Assembly (NCBI RefSeq): GCF_002893765.1
Contig: NZ_CP025938.1
Location: 744,001-808,000 of the forward strand
Direction of reading: 5' to 3'
Length of the DNA: 64,000 nucleotides
Source: Tamlana carrageenivorans
GTDB lineage: Bacteria > Bacteroidota > Bacteroidia > Flavobacteriales > Flavobacteriaceae
Shown: one piece after another, positions 43,877 to 53,875 of the stretch
Position numbering within the stretch: position 1 is the stretch's first letter
Layout of the letters: every line of letters begins with the position of its first letter
Translations under genes and position numbers: made by a program
The notes under the pieces: generated by a model
Seen by the model: the letters and a program-made list of their open reading frames with translations, nothing else
The model's database searches: none
Told to the model about the DNA's origin: nothing

Positions 43877-44260
43877 TTAAACTCTTCTTCTTTTAGGAGG
43901 ACGACAACCATTGTGTGGTAATGGAGTAACATCGATAATTTCAGTTACTTCAATTCCTGCGTTATGGATAGAACGGATAGCAGATTCTCTACCGTTTCCT
44001 GGTCCTTTAACATAAACCTTTACCTTTTTTAAGCCAGCTTCTTGAGCTACAGCAGCAGCATCTTCAGCAGCTAATTGAGCAGCATAAGGAGTGTTTTTCT
44101 TAGAACCTCTAAATCCCATTTTACCAGCAGAAGACCATGAAATCACGTCTCCTTTTTTATTGGTAAGTGAAATAATAATGTTATTGAATGATGCCGTTAC
44201 GTGAGCTTCACCAACAGACTCTACAATAACTTTACGTTTTTTTGTGCTTGTTTTTGCCAT
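43877..44260 (-). CDS. rpsK: Ribosomal protein uS11
   Basis: A 127-residue small-subunit platform protein that contacts mRNA near the E site. The sequence shows [60 protein letters not shown] and the C-terminal [18 protein letters not shown]; all are standard. Length matches E. coli (129). Its leader contains a 75-nt stretch repeated upstream of rpsM. Confidence 0.98.
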   Translation of the reverse strand: MAKTSTKKRKVIVESVGEAHVTASFNNIIISLTNKKGDVISWSSAGKMGFRGSKKNTPYAAQLAAEDAAAVAQEAGLKKVKVYVKGPGNGRESAIRSIHNAGIEVTEIIDVTPLPHNGCRPPKRRRV

Positions 44261-44336
44261 ATTCTTTTAGTTTTTAGTTGCTAGCTTTTAGTTATTGGAA
44301 TCCTAAACTATAACATTTCGAGCAGATTCTTCTAAC
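44261..44336. repeat. Intergenic repeat, copy A (rpsK leader)
   Basis: This 76-nt leader stretch is closely similar, position by position, to copy B at 44748-44825 upstream of rpsM. Both hold runs of ttttagtt units next to the start codon, then gaatcctaaac, then a shared atttcgancagattct segment. Confidence 0.75.
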
Positions 44337-44372
44337 GTCCAAATACTAATGAACTAATGACTGTTTTAATTA

Positions 44373-44747
44373 TTACTTAGTTGCTTTTTTCTTGTTAGCA
44401 ACAGTTTTTCTTCTACCTTTTCTTGTTCTAGAGTTGTTTTTAGTACGTTGACCTCTTAAAGGAAGTCCAGCTCTATGACGAATACCTCTATAACATCCGA
44501 TATCCATTAAACGTTTAATGTTTAATTGTGTTTCAGAACGTAATTCACCTTCGATAGTAAAACTACCAACAGCTTCACGAATGTTACTAATTTGATCGTC
44601 TGTCCAATCTTGAACTTTTGTGCTTTCATCAACTTTAGCAGTCTCTAAAATTTCTTTAGCTCTACTTCTACCTATTCCGTAGATATAAGTTAATGATATA
44701 ACACCTCTTTTGTTTTTTGGTATGTCTACACCTGCAATTCTTGCCAT
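44373..44747 (-). CDS. rpsM: Ribosomal protein uS13
   Basis: A 124-residue protein of the 30S head that touches the P-site tRNA and bridges to the 50S. It has [20 protein letters not shown], the H2TH-type helix [17 protein letters not shown], and the basic C-terminal tail [20 protein letters not shown] that reaches the tRNA. Length agrees with E. coli (118) plus a slightly longer Lys-rich tail. It is separated from rpmJ by 109 nt containing repeat copy B. Confidence 0.98.
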   Translation of the reverse strand: MARIAGVDIPKNKRGVISLTYIYGIGRSRAKEILETAKVDESTKVQDWTDDQISNIREAVGSFTIEGELRSETQLNIKRLMDIGCYRGIRHRAGLPLRGQRTKNNSRTRKGRRKTVANKKKATK

Positions 44748-44825
44748 ATTCTTTTAGTTTTTAGCTGTTAGTTTTTAGTTGTTAGAATCCTAAACATTTC
44801 TATTTCGAACAGATTCTCATCTAAC
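44748..44825. repeat. Intergenic repeat, copy B (rpsM leader)
   Basis: The partner of copy A at 44261-44336. The first 21 nt after the start codon side are identical, and the gaatcctaaac and cagattct parts are kept, with small insertions between. It lies directly before the rpsM start. Confidence 0.75.
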
Positions 44826-44856
44826 TACTTTGTCACTAATGGCTCTTATCTAATTA

Positions 44857-44973
44857 TTAACCTTGTCTTTGTTTAAATCTAGGATTCTTTTTGTTTATCA
44901 CGTAAAGTCTACCTTTTCTACGCACGATTTTACAATCTGCACTTCTCTTTTTAACTGAAGCTCTTACTTTCAT
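44857..44973 (-). CDS. rpmJ: Ribosomal protein bL36
   Basis: A 38-residue protein of the large subunit: it begins [20 protein letters not shown] and ends [12 protein letters not shown]. It has one Cys only (Cys14), so the four-ligand zinc site of classical L36 is absent; this is a zinc-free variant. It starts 4 nt after the infA stop, the usual infA-rpmJ-rpsM order. Confidence 0.95.
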   Translation of the reverse strand: MKVRASVKKRSADCKIVRRKGRLYVINKKNPRFKQRQG

Positions 44974-44977
44974 CGTA

Positions 44978-45193
44978 TTAGTATCTATAAGTTATTCGAG
45001 CCTTACTTAAATCGTAAGGACTCATTTCTAATTTTACTTTATCTCCAGGTAATAATTTAATATAATGCATACGCATTTTACCAGAGATATGGGCAGTCAC
45101 AATGTGACCATTTTCTAATTCAACACGAAACATCGCATTAGATAATGCTTCTATAATTGTTCCGTCTTGTTCTATTGCTGCTTGTTTTGCCAT
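44978..45193 (-). CDS. infA: Translation initiation factor IF-1
   Basis: A 71-residue single OB-fold protein that occupies the ribosomal A site during initiation. Sequence landmarks are [40 protein letters not shown] and [20 protein letters not shown], all standard. Length matches E. coli (72). It lies 10 nt after secY and 4 nt before rpmJ, so it is clearly co-transcribed. Confidence 0.98.
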   Translation of the reverse strand: MAKQAAIEQDGTIIEALSNAMFRVELENGHIVTAHISGKMRMHYIKLLPGDKVKLEMSPYDLSKARITYRY

Positions 45194-45203
45194 AGTATAA
45201 TAA

Positions 45204-46559
45204 TTAAGCTACTGCCTTTCTATTTTTACCTGTCTTCATCAAACCATCATAGTGTCTATTCAACAAATAAGAATTTATTTGTTGCATCGTGTCTATTGCA
45301 ACTCCAACCATAATTAATAACGACGTTCCTCCGAAAAATAAAGCCCAACCTTGTTGTACCCCCATAAGCTTAACAATAACCGCTGGGAAAATAGCGATAA
45401 GTGCTAAAAAGATAGAACCTGGTAAGGTAATTTGAGACATAATTTTATCTAAATAATCTGATGTCTCAGATCCTGGACGTATTCCTGGAATGAAACCTCC
45501 ACTACGTTTTAAATCGTCGGCCATTTTATTTGTAGGAACCGTAATTGCCGTATAAAAGTATGTAAATACAATAATCAATAAAGCAAATGTAAGATTATAA
45601 ACAAACCCAAACATATCAGAATAATTAATTTGTAACCAAGCACCAGCAGCAGTTTCCTTTAAGAAAGAAGAACCACCAATTAAACCTGGAACAAACATAA
45701 TAGCCTGAGCGAAAATGATTGGCATCACCCCAGAAGCATTAAGCTTCAAAGGGATATATTGTCTTGAACCTGCCATAGCACTTTTCTCATAACCACCAGA
45801 TGCTGTTCTTCTAGCATATTGTACAGCAATTTTTCTAACACCCATTACAAGCATGATTGCTGCTAAAATGATTACAAACCAGATTACAAATTCAATTAAT
45901 ACCATCATTAAACCACCGTTACCACCACCTTCTAATCTGGTAGCTGCATTTTGTAAAAATGCTTGAGGCAAGGTAGCAATGATACCAACCATAATTAATA
46001 AAGAAATTCCATTACCAATACCTTTATCGGTAATTTTCTCTCCCAACCACATAGCGAAAATACATCCCGTTACTAAGATTGACACTGAAGAGAAATAAAA
46101 TAATGGCCCTGTCCCTAATAAAAACGCGCTTTGAGGAATACCTAATGCAGGTAAACTTGCTAAATAACCAGGCGCTTGTAATAAACAGATAGCAATAGTT
46201 AACCAACGTGTAATTTGGTTAATTTTCTTCTGACCACTAGCGCCTTCTTTTTGCAGTTTTTGCAAATAAGGAATGGCAATACCCATTAGTTGAACTACAA
46301 TAGAAGCAGAAATGTAAGGCATAATACCAAGAGCAAAAACCGAAGCATTCGCAAATGCACCTCCTGTAAAGGCATTAAGCAAACCTAACAAACCACCGTC
46401 TGTTTTATCTGCTAAACCTTCTAATTGAGTGGCATCTATACCAGGTAATACTACTTGAGCACCAAAACGATAAACTAATAATAAACCTAGAGTAACTACG
46501 ATTCTATTTCTTAGCTCTTCTATTTTCCAAACATTCTTAATTGATTCTATAATTTTCAT
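45204..46559 (-). CDS. secY: Preprotein translocase channel SecY
   Basis: A 451-residue inner-membrane channel through which Sec substrates pass. Ten membrane helices can be traced, beginning with the helix at [20 protein letters not shown]. The SecY signatures [20 protein letters not shown] (about residues 77-96) and the loop [20 protein letters not shown] (about 172-191) are present. The cytoplasmic loops that bind SecA and the ribosome are rich in Arg/Lys ([20 protein letters not shown]). It sits between rplO and infA as in most bacteria. Confidence 0.97.
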   Translation of the reverse strand: MKIIESIKNVWKIEELRNRIVVTLGLLLVYRFGAQVVLPGIDATQLEGLADKTDGGLLGLLNAFTGGAFANASVFALGIMPYISASIVVQLMGIAIPYLQKLQKEGASGQKKINQITRWLTIAICLLQAPGYLASLPALGIPQSAFLLGTGPLFYFSSVSILVTGCIFAMWLGEKITDKGIGNGISLLIMVGIIATLPQAFLQNAATRLEGGGNGGLMMVLIEFVIWFVIILAAIMLVMGVRKIAVQYARRTASGGYEKSAMAGSRQYIPLKLNASGVMPIIFAQAIMFVPGLIGGSSFLKETAAGAWLQINYSDMFGFVYNLTFALLIIVFTYFYTAITVPTNKMADDLKRSGGFIPGIRPGSETSDYLDKIMSQITLPGSIFLALIAIFPAVIVKLMGVQQGWALFFGGTSLLIMVGVAIDTMQQINSYLLNRHYDGLMKTGKNRKAVA

Positions 46560-46573
46560 ACTTTATTTGAGTA

Positions 46574-47026
46574 TTAAATATTTACAGCTTCTCCACCAGC
46601 AGCTTCAATAGCAGCTTTTGCTGAAGCAGTAAACTTATGGGCAGATACTTTTAATTTCGATTTTAATTCACCACGACCTAAAATTTTAACCAGGTCATTT
46701 TTACCGACTAAACGGTTTGCGAATAAAGTTTCAAAATCAACAGTGTCTCCAATTTTCTTATCATCAACCAATTGTTGTAAAGTATCTAAATTGATACCTT
46801 GGTATTCAACGCGGTTAATGTTTGTAAAACCAAACTTAGGCACACGTCTTTGAAGTGGCATTTGCCCTCCTTCAAATCCTAGCTTTTTAGAATAACCAGA
46901 ACGTGACTTAGCTCCTTTGTGACCACGGGTTGCCGTACCACCTTTACCAGAACCTTGTCCTCTACCTATTCTTTTACCTTGGGTTTTTACTGAACCTTCT
47001 GCAGGTTTTAAATTACTTAAATCCAT
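46574..47026 (-). CDS. rplO: Ribosomal protein uL15
   Basis: A 150-residue large-subunit assembly protein. Its Gly/Arg-rich N-terminal extension (RIGRGQGSGKGGTATRGHKG) threads into 23S rRNA, and GYSKKLGFEGGQMPLQRRVP follows. The C-terminal globular part ends LKVSAHKFTASAKAAIEAAG. Length is near E. coli L15 (144). It lies 14 nt upstream of secY and 16 nt after rpmD. Confidence 0.97.
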   Translation of the reverse strand: MDLSNLKPAEGSVKTQGKRIGRGQGSGKGGTATRGHKGAKSRSGYSKKLGFEGGQMPLQRRVPKFGFTNINRVEYQGINLDTLQQLVDDKKIGDTVDFETLFANRLVGKNDLVKILGRGELKSKLKVSAHKFTASAKAAIEAAGGEAVNI

Positions 47027-47042
47027 TTTTCAGTTTATATTT

Positions 47043-47222
47043 TTAAGCTTCCTCAACAGAAACTAAATGTGAAACTTTAGCAACCATACCAAGAATATTT
47101 GGTGTAGCTTCATGCTCTTTTACTTGACCAATCTTTTTAAGACCTAGAGCTTCTAAAGTTCTCTTTTGTCTTAGCGGGCGATTGATTGCGCTTTTAACTT
47201 TTTTTACTTTAATCTTTGCCAT
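47043..47222 (-). CDS. rpmD: Ribosomal protein uL30
   Basis: A 59-residue protein: MAKIKVKKVKSAINRPLRQK, then RTLEALGLKKIGQVKEHEAT and NILGMVAKVSHLVSVEEA. It matches L30 in length (59 in E. coli) and in the LGL motif. It lies between rpsE (11 nt) and rplO (16 nt) in normal spc-operon order. Confidence 0.96.
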   Translation of the reverse strand: MAKIKVKKVKSAINRPLRQKRTLEALGLKKIGQVKEHEATPNILGMVAKVSHLVSVEEA

Positions 47223-47233
47223 TTCTGTCTATA

Positions 47234-47758
47234 TTAAGCGTTAAAAACTTGTTCAAGTGAAATACCTCTATCTCTAGCAATTACGTTTGCATCTCTTAAT
47301 TGTAATAAAGCATCAAAAGTTGCTTTTACTACGTTATGAGGGTTTGACGATCCTTGAGATTTAGATAATACATCGTGCACACCAACGGCTTCTAACACTG
47401 TTCTTACAGCACCACCAGCGATAACCCCTGTACCAGGAGCAGCAGGAATAATATTAACTCTAGCTCCACCGTATTTACCTTTTTGCTCATGTGGTAAAGT
47501 TCCTTTAATAATAGGAATTCTCACAAGGTTTTTCTTAGCATCTTCTACTGCTTTTGCAATTGCACTAGCAACATCTTTAGATTTTCCTAAACCTTGTCCT
47601 ACAACACCTGCTTCATCACCAACTACTACAATTGCTGAAAAACCAAATGCTCTACCACCTTTAGTTACTTTAGTAACTCTCTGTACACCAACTAAACGAT
47701 CTTTAAGATCTAATCCACCTGGTTTTACTAACTCTGCACTTTTATATTTTTGAAACAT
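47234..47758 (-). CDS. rpsE: Ribosomal protein uS5
   Basis: A 174-residue 30S protein important for decoding accuracy and mRNA unwinding. It has the double-stranded RNA-binding part ([20 protein letters not shown], then [20 protein letters not shown]) and the C-terminal domain [20 protein letters not shown] and [20 protein letters not shown]. Length is near E. coli (167). It starts 6 nt after rplR. Confidence 0.98.
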   Translation of the reverse strand: MFQKYKSAELVKPGGLDLKDRLVGVQRVTKVTKGGRAFGFSAIVVVGDEAGVVGQGLGKSKDVASAIAKAVEDAKKNLVRIPIIKGTLPHEQKGKYGGARVNIIPAAPGTGVIAGGAVRTVLEAVGVHDVLSKSQGSSNPHNVVKATFDALLQLRDANVIARDRGISLEQVFNA

Positions 47759-47764
47759 AATATA

Positions 47765-48121
47765 TTAGAATTTAAGTCCTGCTTCTCTAGCTCCTTCAGC
47801 TAATGATTTAACTCTACCGTGATATAAGTAACCACCTCTATCAAAAGAGATTGTTTCTACACCAGCTTTTAAAGCTTTCTCAGCAAGTGCCTTACCTACT
47901 AACTTAGCTACTTCTGATTTAGTTGCATTTGCAGCACTAATGTCTTTATCTCTTGAAGATGCTGAACTGATAGTATTACCAGTTACATCATCAACTAATT
48001 GAGCATAAATTTCTTTATTACTTCTATAAACAGCTAATCGTGGTTTTGCTTCTGTACCAGAAACAACCTTACGGATTCTGTTTTTTATTCTTAGTCTTCT
48101 TTCGTTCTTTGTCAATGCCAT
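47765..48121 (-). CDS. rplR: Ribosomal protein uL18
   Basis: A 118-residue 5S rRNA-binding protein. Visible parts are RRLRIKNRIRKVVSGTEAKP, RLAVYRSNKEIYAQLVDDVT, AEKALKAGVETISFDRGGYL and YHGRVKSLAEGAREAGLKF. The C-terminal pattern is that used to dock 5S rRNA. Length agrees with E. coli (117). It lies 10 nt after rplF. Confidence 0.98.
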   Translation of the reverse strand: MALTKNERRLRIKNRIRKVVSGTEAKPRLAVYRSNKEIYAQLVDDVTGNTISSASSRDKDISAANATKSEVAKLVGKALAEKALKAGVETISFDRGGYLYHGRVKSLAEGAREAGLKF

Positions 48122-48131
48122 AACTTAATTA

Positions 48132-48674
48132 TTAAGCTGATTTACCTGCTTTTCTTCTAATTTCTTCACCTACAAACTTGATACCTTTTCCTTTGTAAGG
48201 TTCAGGTTTTCTAAATCCACGGATCTTCGCAGCTACTTGACCAACAAGTTGTTTATCGAATGATGTTAACTTAACGATTGGGTTTTTACCTTTTTCAGAA
48301 ACGGTTTCTACCTTAACTTCTGGAGCAATATCCATAACAATGTTATGAGAAAATCCTAAAGCTAAATCTAATTTTTGTCCTTGGTTAGATGCTCTATAAC
48401 CTACACCAACCAATTCTAATTCTTTAGTCCATCCTTTAGATACACCTTCAATCATATTGTTTACTAAAGATCTGTATAAACCATGTTTGGCTTTTTGATC
48501 TTTGTGATCTGAAGAACGTGTTACTAAAACATCGCCTTCTTCTACTTTAATTTCAACAGTGTCGAAATTTTGAGTTAGTTCACCTAATTTTCCTTTTACA
48601 GTTAAAACGTTGTCTTTAACATCAACTGTTACACCTTCTGGAATGGCTACTGGATTATTTCCTATTCTTGACAT
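48132..48674 (-). CDS. rplF: Ribosomal protein uL6
   Basis: A 180-residue protein near the factor-binding site, built from two similar domains. It shows MSRIGNNPVAIPEGVTVDVK, then ELVGVGYRASNQGQKLDLAL and GFSHNIVMDIAPEVKVE, and the C-terminal signature KIRGFRKPEPYKGKGIKFVG. Length is near E. coli (177). It follows rpsH by 18 nt. Confidence 0.98.
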   Translation of the reverse strand: MSRIGNNPVAIPEGVTVDVKDNVLTVKGKLGELTQNFDTVEIKVEEGDVLVTRSSDHKDQKAKHGLYRSLVNNMIEGVSKGWTKELELVGVGYRASNQGQKLDLALGFSHNIVMDIAPEVKVETVSEKGKNPIVKLTSFDKQLVGQVAAKIRGFRKPEPYKGKGIKFVGEEIRRKAGKSA

Positions 48675-48692
48675 TTCTTTCTGGTTTTAAAA

Positions 48693-49091
48693 TTAGTAAA
48701 CGTAACATAAAACTTCGCCACCTACATTATCTCTTTTGGCTTGTTTACCAGTCATAACTCCATGAGAAGTTGAAACGATGGCAATACCAAGTCCATTAAG
48801 GATACGAGGTAAATCTTTAGAACTAGCATACTTACGTAAACCAGGTGTACTAATTCTTTGAAGTTTTTTAATTACCGGCTCTTTAGTTTCTTTATTGTAC
48901 TTAAGGGCTATTTTAATAGTACCTTGTACAGTAGAATCTTCAAATTTATAACTTAAAATATATCCTTGTTCGAATAAAATTTTAGTTATGTCTTTTTTCA
49001 AATTAGATGCTGGAATCTCTACCACTCTGTGGTTAGCACGCACCGCATTTCTAATTCTTGTCAAATAATCCGCAATTGGATCTGAGTACAT
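48693..49091 (-). CDS. rpsH: Ribosomal protein uS8
   Basis: A 132-residue 16S-binding protein; in E. coli it represses the spc operon by binding near rplE. It has DYLTRIRNAVRANHRVVEIP, the central TKEPVIKKLQRISTPGLRKY and the C-terminal LNGLGIAIVSTSHGVMTGKQ followed by a Cys-containing strand. Length matches E. coli (130). About 69 nt separate it from rpsN, a wider gap than most here. Confidence 0.98.
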   Translation of the reverse strand: MYSDPIADYLTRIRNAVRANHRVVEIPASNLKKDITKILFEQGYILSYKFEDSTVQGTIKIALKYNKETKEPVIKKLQRISTPGLRKYASSKDLPRILNGLGIAIVSTSHGVMTGKQAKRDNVGGEVLCYVY

Positions 49092-49160
49092 AATGAATTG
49101 ATTTTGTGATCTTGGTTTTCGGCCTTGCGCCGAACCTAAAATCTGATTATTTAAATAATA

Positions 49161-49430
49161 TTACCAACTAGCTTTTCTTACACCAGGGATAAGACCTTGA
49201 TTAGCCATTTCTCTAAAAGTTACACGAGAGATCCCGAAAGTTCTCATATATCCTTTTGGTCTTCCTGTTAATTTACATCTATTATGCTGACGAATAGGAG
49301 ATGCATTTTTAGGCAACTTTTGTAATGCTTCGTAATCTCCAGCTTCTTTTAAAGCTTTACGTTTCTCAGCATATTTAGCTACAGTTTTTGCTCTTTTTAC
49401 CTCACGGGCTTTCATTGATTCTTTAGCCAT
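49161..49430 (-). CDS. rpsN: Ribosomal protein uS14, zinc-free form
   Basis: An 89-residue protein of the 30S head. It is the long form: [40 protein letters not shown] and VRKASW. Only one Cys is present, so the C-x2-C...C-x2-C zinc site of the short form is missing. It starts 3 nt after rplE. No second, zinc-containing S14 is seen in the window. Confidence 0.97.
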   Translation of the reverse strand: MAKESMKAREVKRAKTVAKYAEKRKALKEAGDYEALQKLPKNASPIRQHNRCKLTGRPKGYMRTFGISRVTFREMANQGLIPGVRKASW

Positions 49431-49433
49431 ATC

Positions 49434-49985
49434 TTAGTTCTTTTGAAAAGGTAATCCTAATTCGGTTAATAATGATTTCGCTTCTTTATCAGTTTCGGCA
49501 GTTGTTACAAATGTAATATCCATACCAGAAATTTTGTTCACTTTATCAATGTTTATTTCTGGGAAGATAATTTGTTCAGTAATTCCTAAGTTGTAATTAC
49601 CTCTACCATCGAAACCTGTAGCTTTAATTCCGTTAAAATCTCTTACACGTGGAAGTGCAGAAGTTACTAAACGGTCTAAAAACTCATACATTCTTTCACC
49701 ACGTAAAGTTACTTTTGCGCCAATAGGCATGCCTTTACGTAATTTAAATGATGCAACATCCTTTTTAGATAATGTAGAAATCGCTTTTTGTCCAGATATA
49801 GTCGTTAATTCTTCTACAGCGTAGTCAATTAATTTTTTGTCTGCAACGGCTGCTCCAACACCTTTAGATATTACTATCTTAGAAAGTTTAGGAACTTGCA
49901 TTACATTCTTATATCCAAATTCGTCTGTAAGAGCTGCAATTACTTTGCTTTTATACTCTTCTTTAAGTCTTGGTGAATATCCCAT
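49434..49985 (-). CDS. rplE: Ribosomal protein uL5
   Basis: A 183-residue 5S rRNA-binding protein of the central protuberance. It has [40 protein letters not shown] and [20 protein letters not shown]; the ending [20 protein letters not shown] matches family lengths of about 179. It starts 2 nt after rplX, suggesting coupled translation. Confidence 0.98.
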   Translation of the reverse strand: MGYSPRLKEEYKSKVIAALTDEFGYKNVMQVPKLSKIVISKGVGAAVADKKLIDYAVEELTTISGQKAISTLSKKDVASFKLRKGMPIGAKVTLRGERMYEFLDRLVTSALPRVRDFNGIKATGFDGRGNYNLGITEQIIFPEINIDKVNKISGMDITFVTTAETDKEAKSLLTELGLPFQKN

Positions 49986-49987
49986 AA

Positions 49988-50299
49988 CTATATTACTTCA
50001 TTAGATTTTATTGAAAATCTTACTTTTTTATCACCTTCTACTCTATATCCAACTCTTGTTGTTTCTCCTTTTGAAGTTAACAATGATAAGTTAGAAACAT
50101 GAATAGGTGCTTCTTTCTCTACGATTCCTCCTTGAGGATTTTGTGCACTTGGTTTAGTATGTTTCTTAACCATGTTTACACCCTCAACGATCGCTTTGTT
50201 CTTTTCTATTAATACTTTTTGCACAACACCTTCAGATCCTTTGTGATCTCCAGCGATTACTTTTACAGTATCTCCAGTTTTTATTTTAAGCTTTGTCAT
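49988..50299 (-). CDS. rplX: Ribosomal protein uL24
   Basis: A 103-residue assembly-initiator of the 50S. The KOW motif is [20 protein letters not shown] near the N-terminus, followed by [20 protein letters not shown] and the [20 protein letters not shown] stretch. Length equals E. coli (104). It lies 16 nt after rplN and 2 nt before rplE. Confidence 0.98.
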   Translation of the reverse strand: MTKLKIKTGDTVKVIAGDHKGSEGVVQKVLIEKNKAIVEGVNMVKKHTKPSAQNPQGGIVEKEAPIHVSNLSLLTSKGETTRVGYRVEGDKKVRFSIKSNEVI

Positions 50300-50315
50300 C
50301 TTACTTATAAATGTA

Positions 50316-50684
50316 TTAAAGCACTTCTGGTGCTAATGATACAATCTTCATGAATTGTTTATCACGAAGCTCTCTAGCAACAGGACCAAATACACGTGTA
50401 CCTCTCATCTCACCCGTTGGGTTTAATAATACACAAGCATTATCATCAAATCTTATATAAGATCCATCTGGTCTTCTTACTTCCTTCTTGGTACGTACAA
50501 CAACTGCTGTAGAAACTGCTTTTTTCTTAACGTTTCCGTTAGGGGTTGCATCTTTTACAGAAACAACTATTTTGTCTCCAACAGAAGCGTATCTTCTTTT
50601 AGTACCTCCCAATACACGGATAACCAAAACTTCTTTTGCTCCTGTATTGTCTGCTACTTTTAATCTTGATTCTTGCTGTAACAT
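50316..50684 (-). CDS. rplN: Ribosomal protein uL14
   Basis: A 122-residue beta-barrel protein at the subunit interface. It begins [20 protein letters not shown], includes [20 protein letters not shown], and ends [24 protein letters not shown] sequence. Length matches E. coli (123). The start codon lies 2 nt after the rpsQ stop. Confidence 0.98.
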   Translation of the reverse strand: MLQQESRLKVADNTGAKEVLVIRVLGGTKRRYASVGDKIVVSVKDATPNGNVKKKAVSTAVVVRTKKEVRRPDGSYIRFDDNACVLLNPTGEMRGTRVFGPVARELRDKQFMKIVSLAPEVL

Positions 50685-50686
50685 AA

Positions 50687-50944
50687 TTATTTAGCTCTTT
50701 CTATGATTTCTACTAATCTCCAACATTTAGATTTACTTAAAGGTCTAGTTTCCATGATCTTTACAGTATCACCAATATTACAATCGTTCGTTTCGTCGTG
50801 CGCAACATATTTCTTTGTTTTTAACACGAACTTACCATACATAGGGTGTTTTACTTTTTTAACCTCAGAAACCACAATTGATTTCTGCATCTTGTTACTA
50901 GTAACAACTCCTATACGTTCTTTTCTTAAATTTCTTGTTTCCAT
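50687..50944 (-). CDS. rpsQ: Ribosomal protein uS17
   Basis: An 85-residue OB-fold primary 16S-binding protein: [20 protein letters not shown], then [20 protein letters not shown] and [20 protein letters not shown]. Length is near E. coli (84). It sits 13 nt after rpmC and 2 nt before rplN. Confidence 0.98.
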   Translation of the reverse strand: METRNLRKERIGVVTSNKMQKSIVVSEVKKVKHPMYGKFVLKTKKYVAHDETNDCNIGDTVKIMETRPLSKSKCWRLVEIIERAK

Positions 50945-50957
50945 CTTTTCGGCAGAA

Positions 50958-51149
50958 TTATTGTAATTCTCTTTTAGTTAATTCGGTCGCAATTCTAGCT
51001 ACAGATCTTCTTACAGTACGTAATTGAATTGGATTCTCTAAAGGAGATATTGCATGAGCCAATTTTAGGTCTGAATAACTCTTTTTTGTTTCACTAAGTT
51101 TCTCTTGTAACTCAGCAACAGATAATTCTTTAATTTCTGATTGTTTCAT
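50958..51149 (-). CDS. rpmC: Ribosomal protein uL29
   Basis: A 63-residue two-helix protein at the tunnel exit, part of the docking site for SRP and trigger factor. It reads [20 protein letters not shown], then [20 protein letters not shown] and a helix ending [10 protein letters not shown]. Length equals E. coli L29. It lies 13 nt after rplP. Confidence 0.97.
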   Translation of the reverse strand: MKQSEIKELSVAELQEKLSETKKSYSDLKLAHAISPLENPIQLRTVRRSVARIATELTKRELQ

Positions 51150-51162
51150 AATATCAAATAAA

Positions 51163-51582
51163 TTATGCTTCGTAATCTCTAGCGATTAAAAACTTAGTTT
51201 TAACAGGTAATTTTTGTGCTGCCAAACGTAATGCTTCTTTTGCAACGTCTAAAGGCACACCACCTATTTCAAATAAAACACGACCTGGTCTACAAACGGC
51301 TACCCAATATTCAACGGCACCTTTACCTTTACCCATACGTACTTCAAGAGGCTTTTTTGTGATAGGCTTGTCTGGAAATATTTTAATCCAAAGTTGACCT
51401 TCTCTTTTCATGTAACGCGTAGCGGCAATACGAGCTGCTTCAATTTGACGAGACGTTATAAAAGTTGCGTCTAATGCTTTTATTCCAAAAGTTCCGTTTG
51501 AAAGTTGGTGTCCTCTTCCAGAGAGACCTTTCATACGTCCTTTTTGCTGTTTACGAAATTTTGTTCTTTTAGGCTGTAACAT
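51163..51582 (-). CDS. rplP: Ribosomal protein uL16
   Basis: A 139-residue protein next to the A-site tRNA elbow. It has [20 protein letters not shown], the conserved loop [20 protein letters not shown] with [20 protein letters not shown], and [20 protein letters not shown]. Length agrees with E. coli (136). It lies 21 nt after rpsC. Confidence 0.98.
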   Translation of the reverse strand: MLQPKRTKFRKQQKGRMKGLSGRGHQLSNGTFGIKALDATFITSRQIEAARIAATRYMKREGQLWIKIFPDKPITKKPLEVRMGKGKGAVEYWVAVCRPGRVLFEIGGVPLDVAKEALRLAAQKLPVKTKFLIARDYEA

Positions 51583-51603
51583 TTTTCTTTACTTTATAAA
51601 AAA

Positions 51604-52332
51604 TTACTTTCTACGACGAGGTTTGTTATCTCTGTTTCCGCCACGTCCTCCGGCTCCACCTTTTCCTTGCTTCTTAGATAAACCAACAAGCGGAGAAAGT
51701 TCTCTTTTACCATATACTTCACCTTTCATGATCCATACTTTAACACCTAATCTACCGTAAGTAGTGTGTGCCTCAACTAAAGCATAATCAATATCGGCTC
51801 TGAAGGTTGATAAAGGAATACGTCCTTCTTTGTAGTGTTCTGAACGTGCCATCTCAGCACCATTTAAACGACCACTAATTTGGATTTTAATTCCTTCAGC
51901 ATTCATACGCATTGTAGCAGCGATAGCCATTTTAATTGCACGTCTGTATGAAATTCTATTTTCAATTTGACGAGCAATACTTGATCCTACTAAAAATGCA
52001 TCAAGTTCAGGTCTTTTAATTTCAAAGATGTTAATCTGAACCTCTTTTCCTGTAATTTTCTTAAGCTCTTCTTTTAACTTGTCTACCTCTTGACCACCTT
52101 TACCGATAATAATACCAGGTCTAGCAGTAGTGATAGTAACGGTTACAAGTTTTAAAGTTCTTTCAATAATTACTCTACTAACACTAGCTTTAGATAAACG
52201 CGCGTGAACGTATTTTCTAATTTTATCGTCTTCGGCAAGCTTATCTCCATAATCATTACCTCCGTACCAGTTAGATTCCCATCCTCTGATAATACCTAAG
52301 CGATTTCCGATTGGATTTGTTTTTTGTCCCAT
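51604..52332 (-). CDS. rpsC: Ribosomal protein uS3
   Basis: A 242-residue protein at the mRNA entry channel. It has [20 protein letters not shown], the KH domain with [20 protein letters not shown] (about residues 64-83), and the C-terminal domain [20 protein letters not shown] followed by [14 protein letters not shown] Gly/Lys/Arg-rich tail extends it beyond E. coli S3 (233). It lies 9 nt after rplV. Confidence 0.98.
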   Translation of the reverse strand: MGQKTNPIGNRLGIIRGWESNWYGGNDYGDKLAEDDKIRKYVHARLSKASVSRVIIERTLKLVTVTITTARPGIIIGKGGQEVDKLKEELKKITGKEVQINIFEIKRPELDAFLVGSSIARQIENRISYRRAIKMAIAATMRMNAEGIKIQISGRLNGAEMARSEHYKEGRIPLSTFRADIDYALVEAHTTYGRLGVKVWIMKGEVYGKRELSPLVGLSKKQGKGGAGGRGGNRDNKPRRRK

Positions 52333-52341
52333 ACTTCTATC

Positions 52342-52749
52342 TTAGCTTTGTGTGTTATTTTTAGCTCCTACCACTAATGTTACGTGGTTCGAACGTTTTC
52401 TAATTCTGTGTGCACGACCTTGAGGTGCTGGACGCAATCTTTTTAACATAGATCCACCATCAACTCTAATCTCTTTTACTATTAATCCAGCCTCTTCTAT
52501 GTTACCTTCTTCGTTTTTAGCTTGCCAGTTTGCAATTGCAGACAATAACAATTTTTCTAAACGACCAGATGCTTCTTTTTGGTTGAATTTTAAAATATTA
52601 AGTGCATTTTCTACTTTTTCACCTCTTACTAAATCGGCTACTAAACGCATTTTTCTCGGTGATGTAGGACAATTATTAAGTTTAGCAAAAGCAACTTGCT
52701 TTTTTCCTTCCTTAATAGCGTCTGCCATTTGTTTTTTACGACTTCCCAT
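52342..52749 (-). CDS. rplV: Ribosomal protein uL22
   Basis: A 135-residue protein whose hairpin lines the exit tunnel. The globular part has [20 protein letters not shown] and [20 protein letters not shown]. The tunnel loop is the stretch [20 protein letters not shown], followed by RSNHVTLVV. Slightly longer at the N-terminus than E. coli L22 (110). It lies 6 nt after rpsS. Confidence 0.97.
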   Translation of the reverse strand: MGSRKKQMADAIKEGKKQVAFAKLNNCPTSPRKMRLVADLVRGEKVENALNILKFNQKEASGRLEKLLLSAIANWQAKNEEGNIEEAGLIVKEIRVDGGSMLKRLRPAPQGRAHRIRKRSNHVTLVVGAKNNTQS

Positions 52750-52755
52750 AGCTTA

Positions 52756-53034
52756 CTACTTTTTACCTTTATTTTTAGCACCTGCATGTCCACGAAATGA
52801 ACGTGTTGGTGAAAATTCTCCTAATTTATGTCCTACCATGTTCTCAGTAACATATACTGGTACAAATTGGCGGCCATTGTGTACTGCGATTGTTTGTCCA
52901 ACAAAATCTGGAGTAATCATACTTGCTCTTGACCAAGTTTTGATTACTGTTTTTTTGTTTCCTTCAACATTTACAGCAACTTTTTTCTCTAATTTATAAT
53001 GAACGTAAGGTCCTTTTTTTAATGATCTTGCCAT
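52756..53034 (-). CDS. rpsS: Ribosomal protein uS19
   Basis: A 92-residue 30S head protein that pairs with S13. It reads [20 protein letters not shown], then [40 protein letters not shown] and [14 protein letters not shown]. Length equals E. coli (92). It begins 3 nt after the rplB stop. Confidence 0.98.
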   Translation of the reverse strand: MARSLKKGPYVHYKLEKKVAVNVEGNKKTVIKTWSRASMITPDFVGQTIAVHNGRQFVPVYVTENMVGHKLGEFSPTRSFRGHAGAKNKGKK

Positions 53035-53037
53035 GTC

Positions 53038-53865
53038 TTATTTCTTTCTACGTTCTACAATATATTTATTACTTGCTTTCGTCTTAGAACGGGTTCTGTA
53101 TCCTTTAGCTGGCACACCGTTTCTAGAACGTGGGTGTCCACCTGAAGATTTACCTTCACCACCACCCATTGGGTGATCAACTGGATTCATTACTACTGGT
53201 CTAGTACGTGGTCTTCTACCTAACCATCTTGTTCTACCCGCTTTACCACCTACTAATAATTGGTGATCTGAGTTAGAAACAACACCCACAGTAGCCATAC
53301 AGTTCACAAGAATTAATCTTGTTTCACCTGAAGGTAATTTTACTGTAGCAAATTTACCATCTCTTGCCATTAACTGAGCAAAAGCACCAGCACTACGTGC
53401 CATAACAGCACCTTGACCTGGACGTAACTCTACACAAGAAATAATTGTTCCTAATGGAATTTCACTTAATGGCATGGCATTTCCAATTTCTGGAGCGATA
53501 CCTTCTGTACCAGACACTACATTTTGTCCAACTTGTAAACCATTTTGAGCAATAATGTATCTTTTCTCACCATCTTGATAATTCAATAAAGCGATAAAAG
53601 CTGTTCTGTTTGGATCGTATTGAATTGAAGCTACTTCAGCTGGAATCCCTGCTTTGTCTCTTTTAAAATCAATGATACGATACTTTCTTTTATGACCACC
53701 ACCAATATAGCGCATGGTCATTTTTCCTTGACTGTTTCTACCACCAGACCTTTTATTCGGAACGAGTAAACTCTTTTCCGGCTTATCAGTAGTAATGGCG
53801 TCATAACCATTTACTACTCTAAAACGCTGTCCTGGGGTGATTGGTTTTAATTTTCTTACTGACAT
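53038..53865 (-). CDS. rplB: Ribosomal protein uL2
   Basis: A 275-residue protein needed for subunit joining and peptidyl transferase. It has [40 protein letters not shown] and the catalytic-region signature [20 protein letters not shown] (about residues 223-242), which includes the conserved His. Length agrees with E. coli (273). It lies 10 nt after rplW. Confidence 0.98.
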   Translation of the reverse strand: MSVRKLKPITPGQRFRVVNGYDAITTDKPEKSLLVPNKRSGGRNSQGKMTMRYIGGGHKRKYRIIDFKRDKAGIPAEVASIQYDPNRTAFIALLNYQDGEKRYIIAQNGLQVGQNVVSGTEGIAPEIGNAMPLSEIPLGTIISCVELRPGQGAVMARSAGAFAQLMARDGKFATVKLPSGETRLILVNCMATVGVVSNSDHQLLVGGKAGRTRWLGRRPRTRPVVMNPVDHPMGGGEGKSSGGHPRSRNGVPAKGYRTRSKTKASNKYIVERRKK

Positions 53866-53875
53866 TTGTCTTTAA

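Noticed and set aside
44261..44825. Leader repeats as a CRISPR-like array
   Set aside because: Only two copies, about 490 bp apart with genes between, imperfect and without spacers.
52499..52999. 166-codon plus-strand frame across rplV and rpsS
   Set aside because: It is a shadow of two certain ribosomal protein genes.
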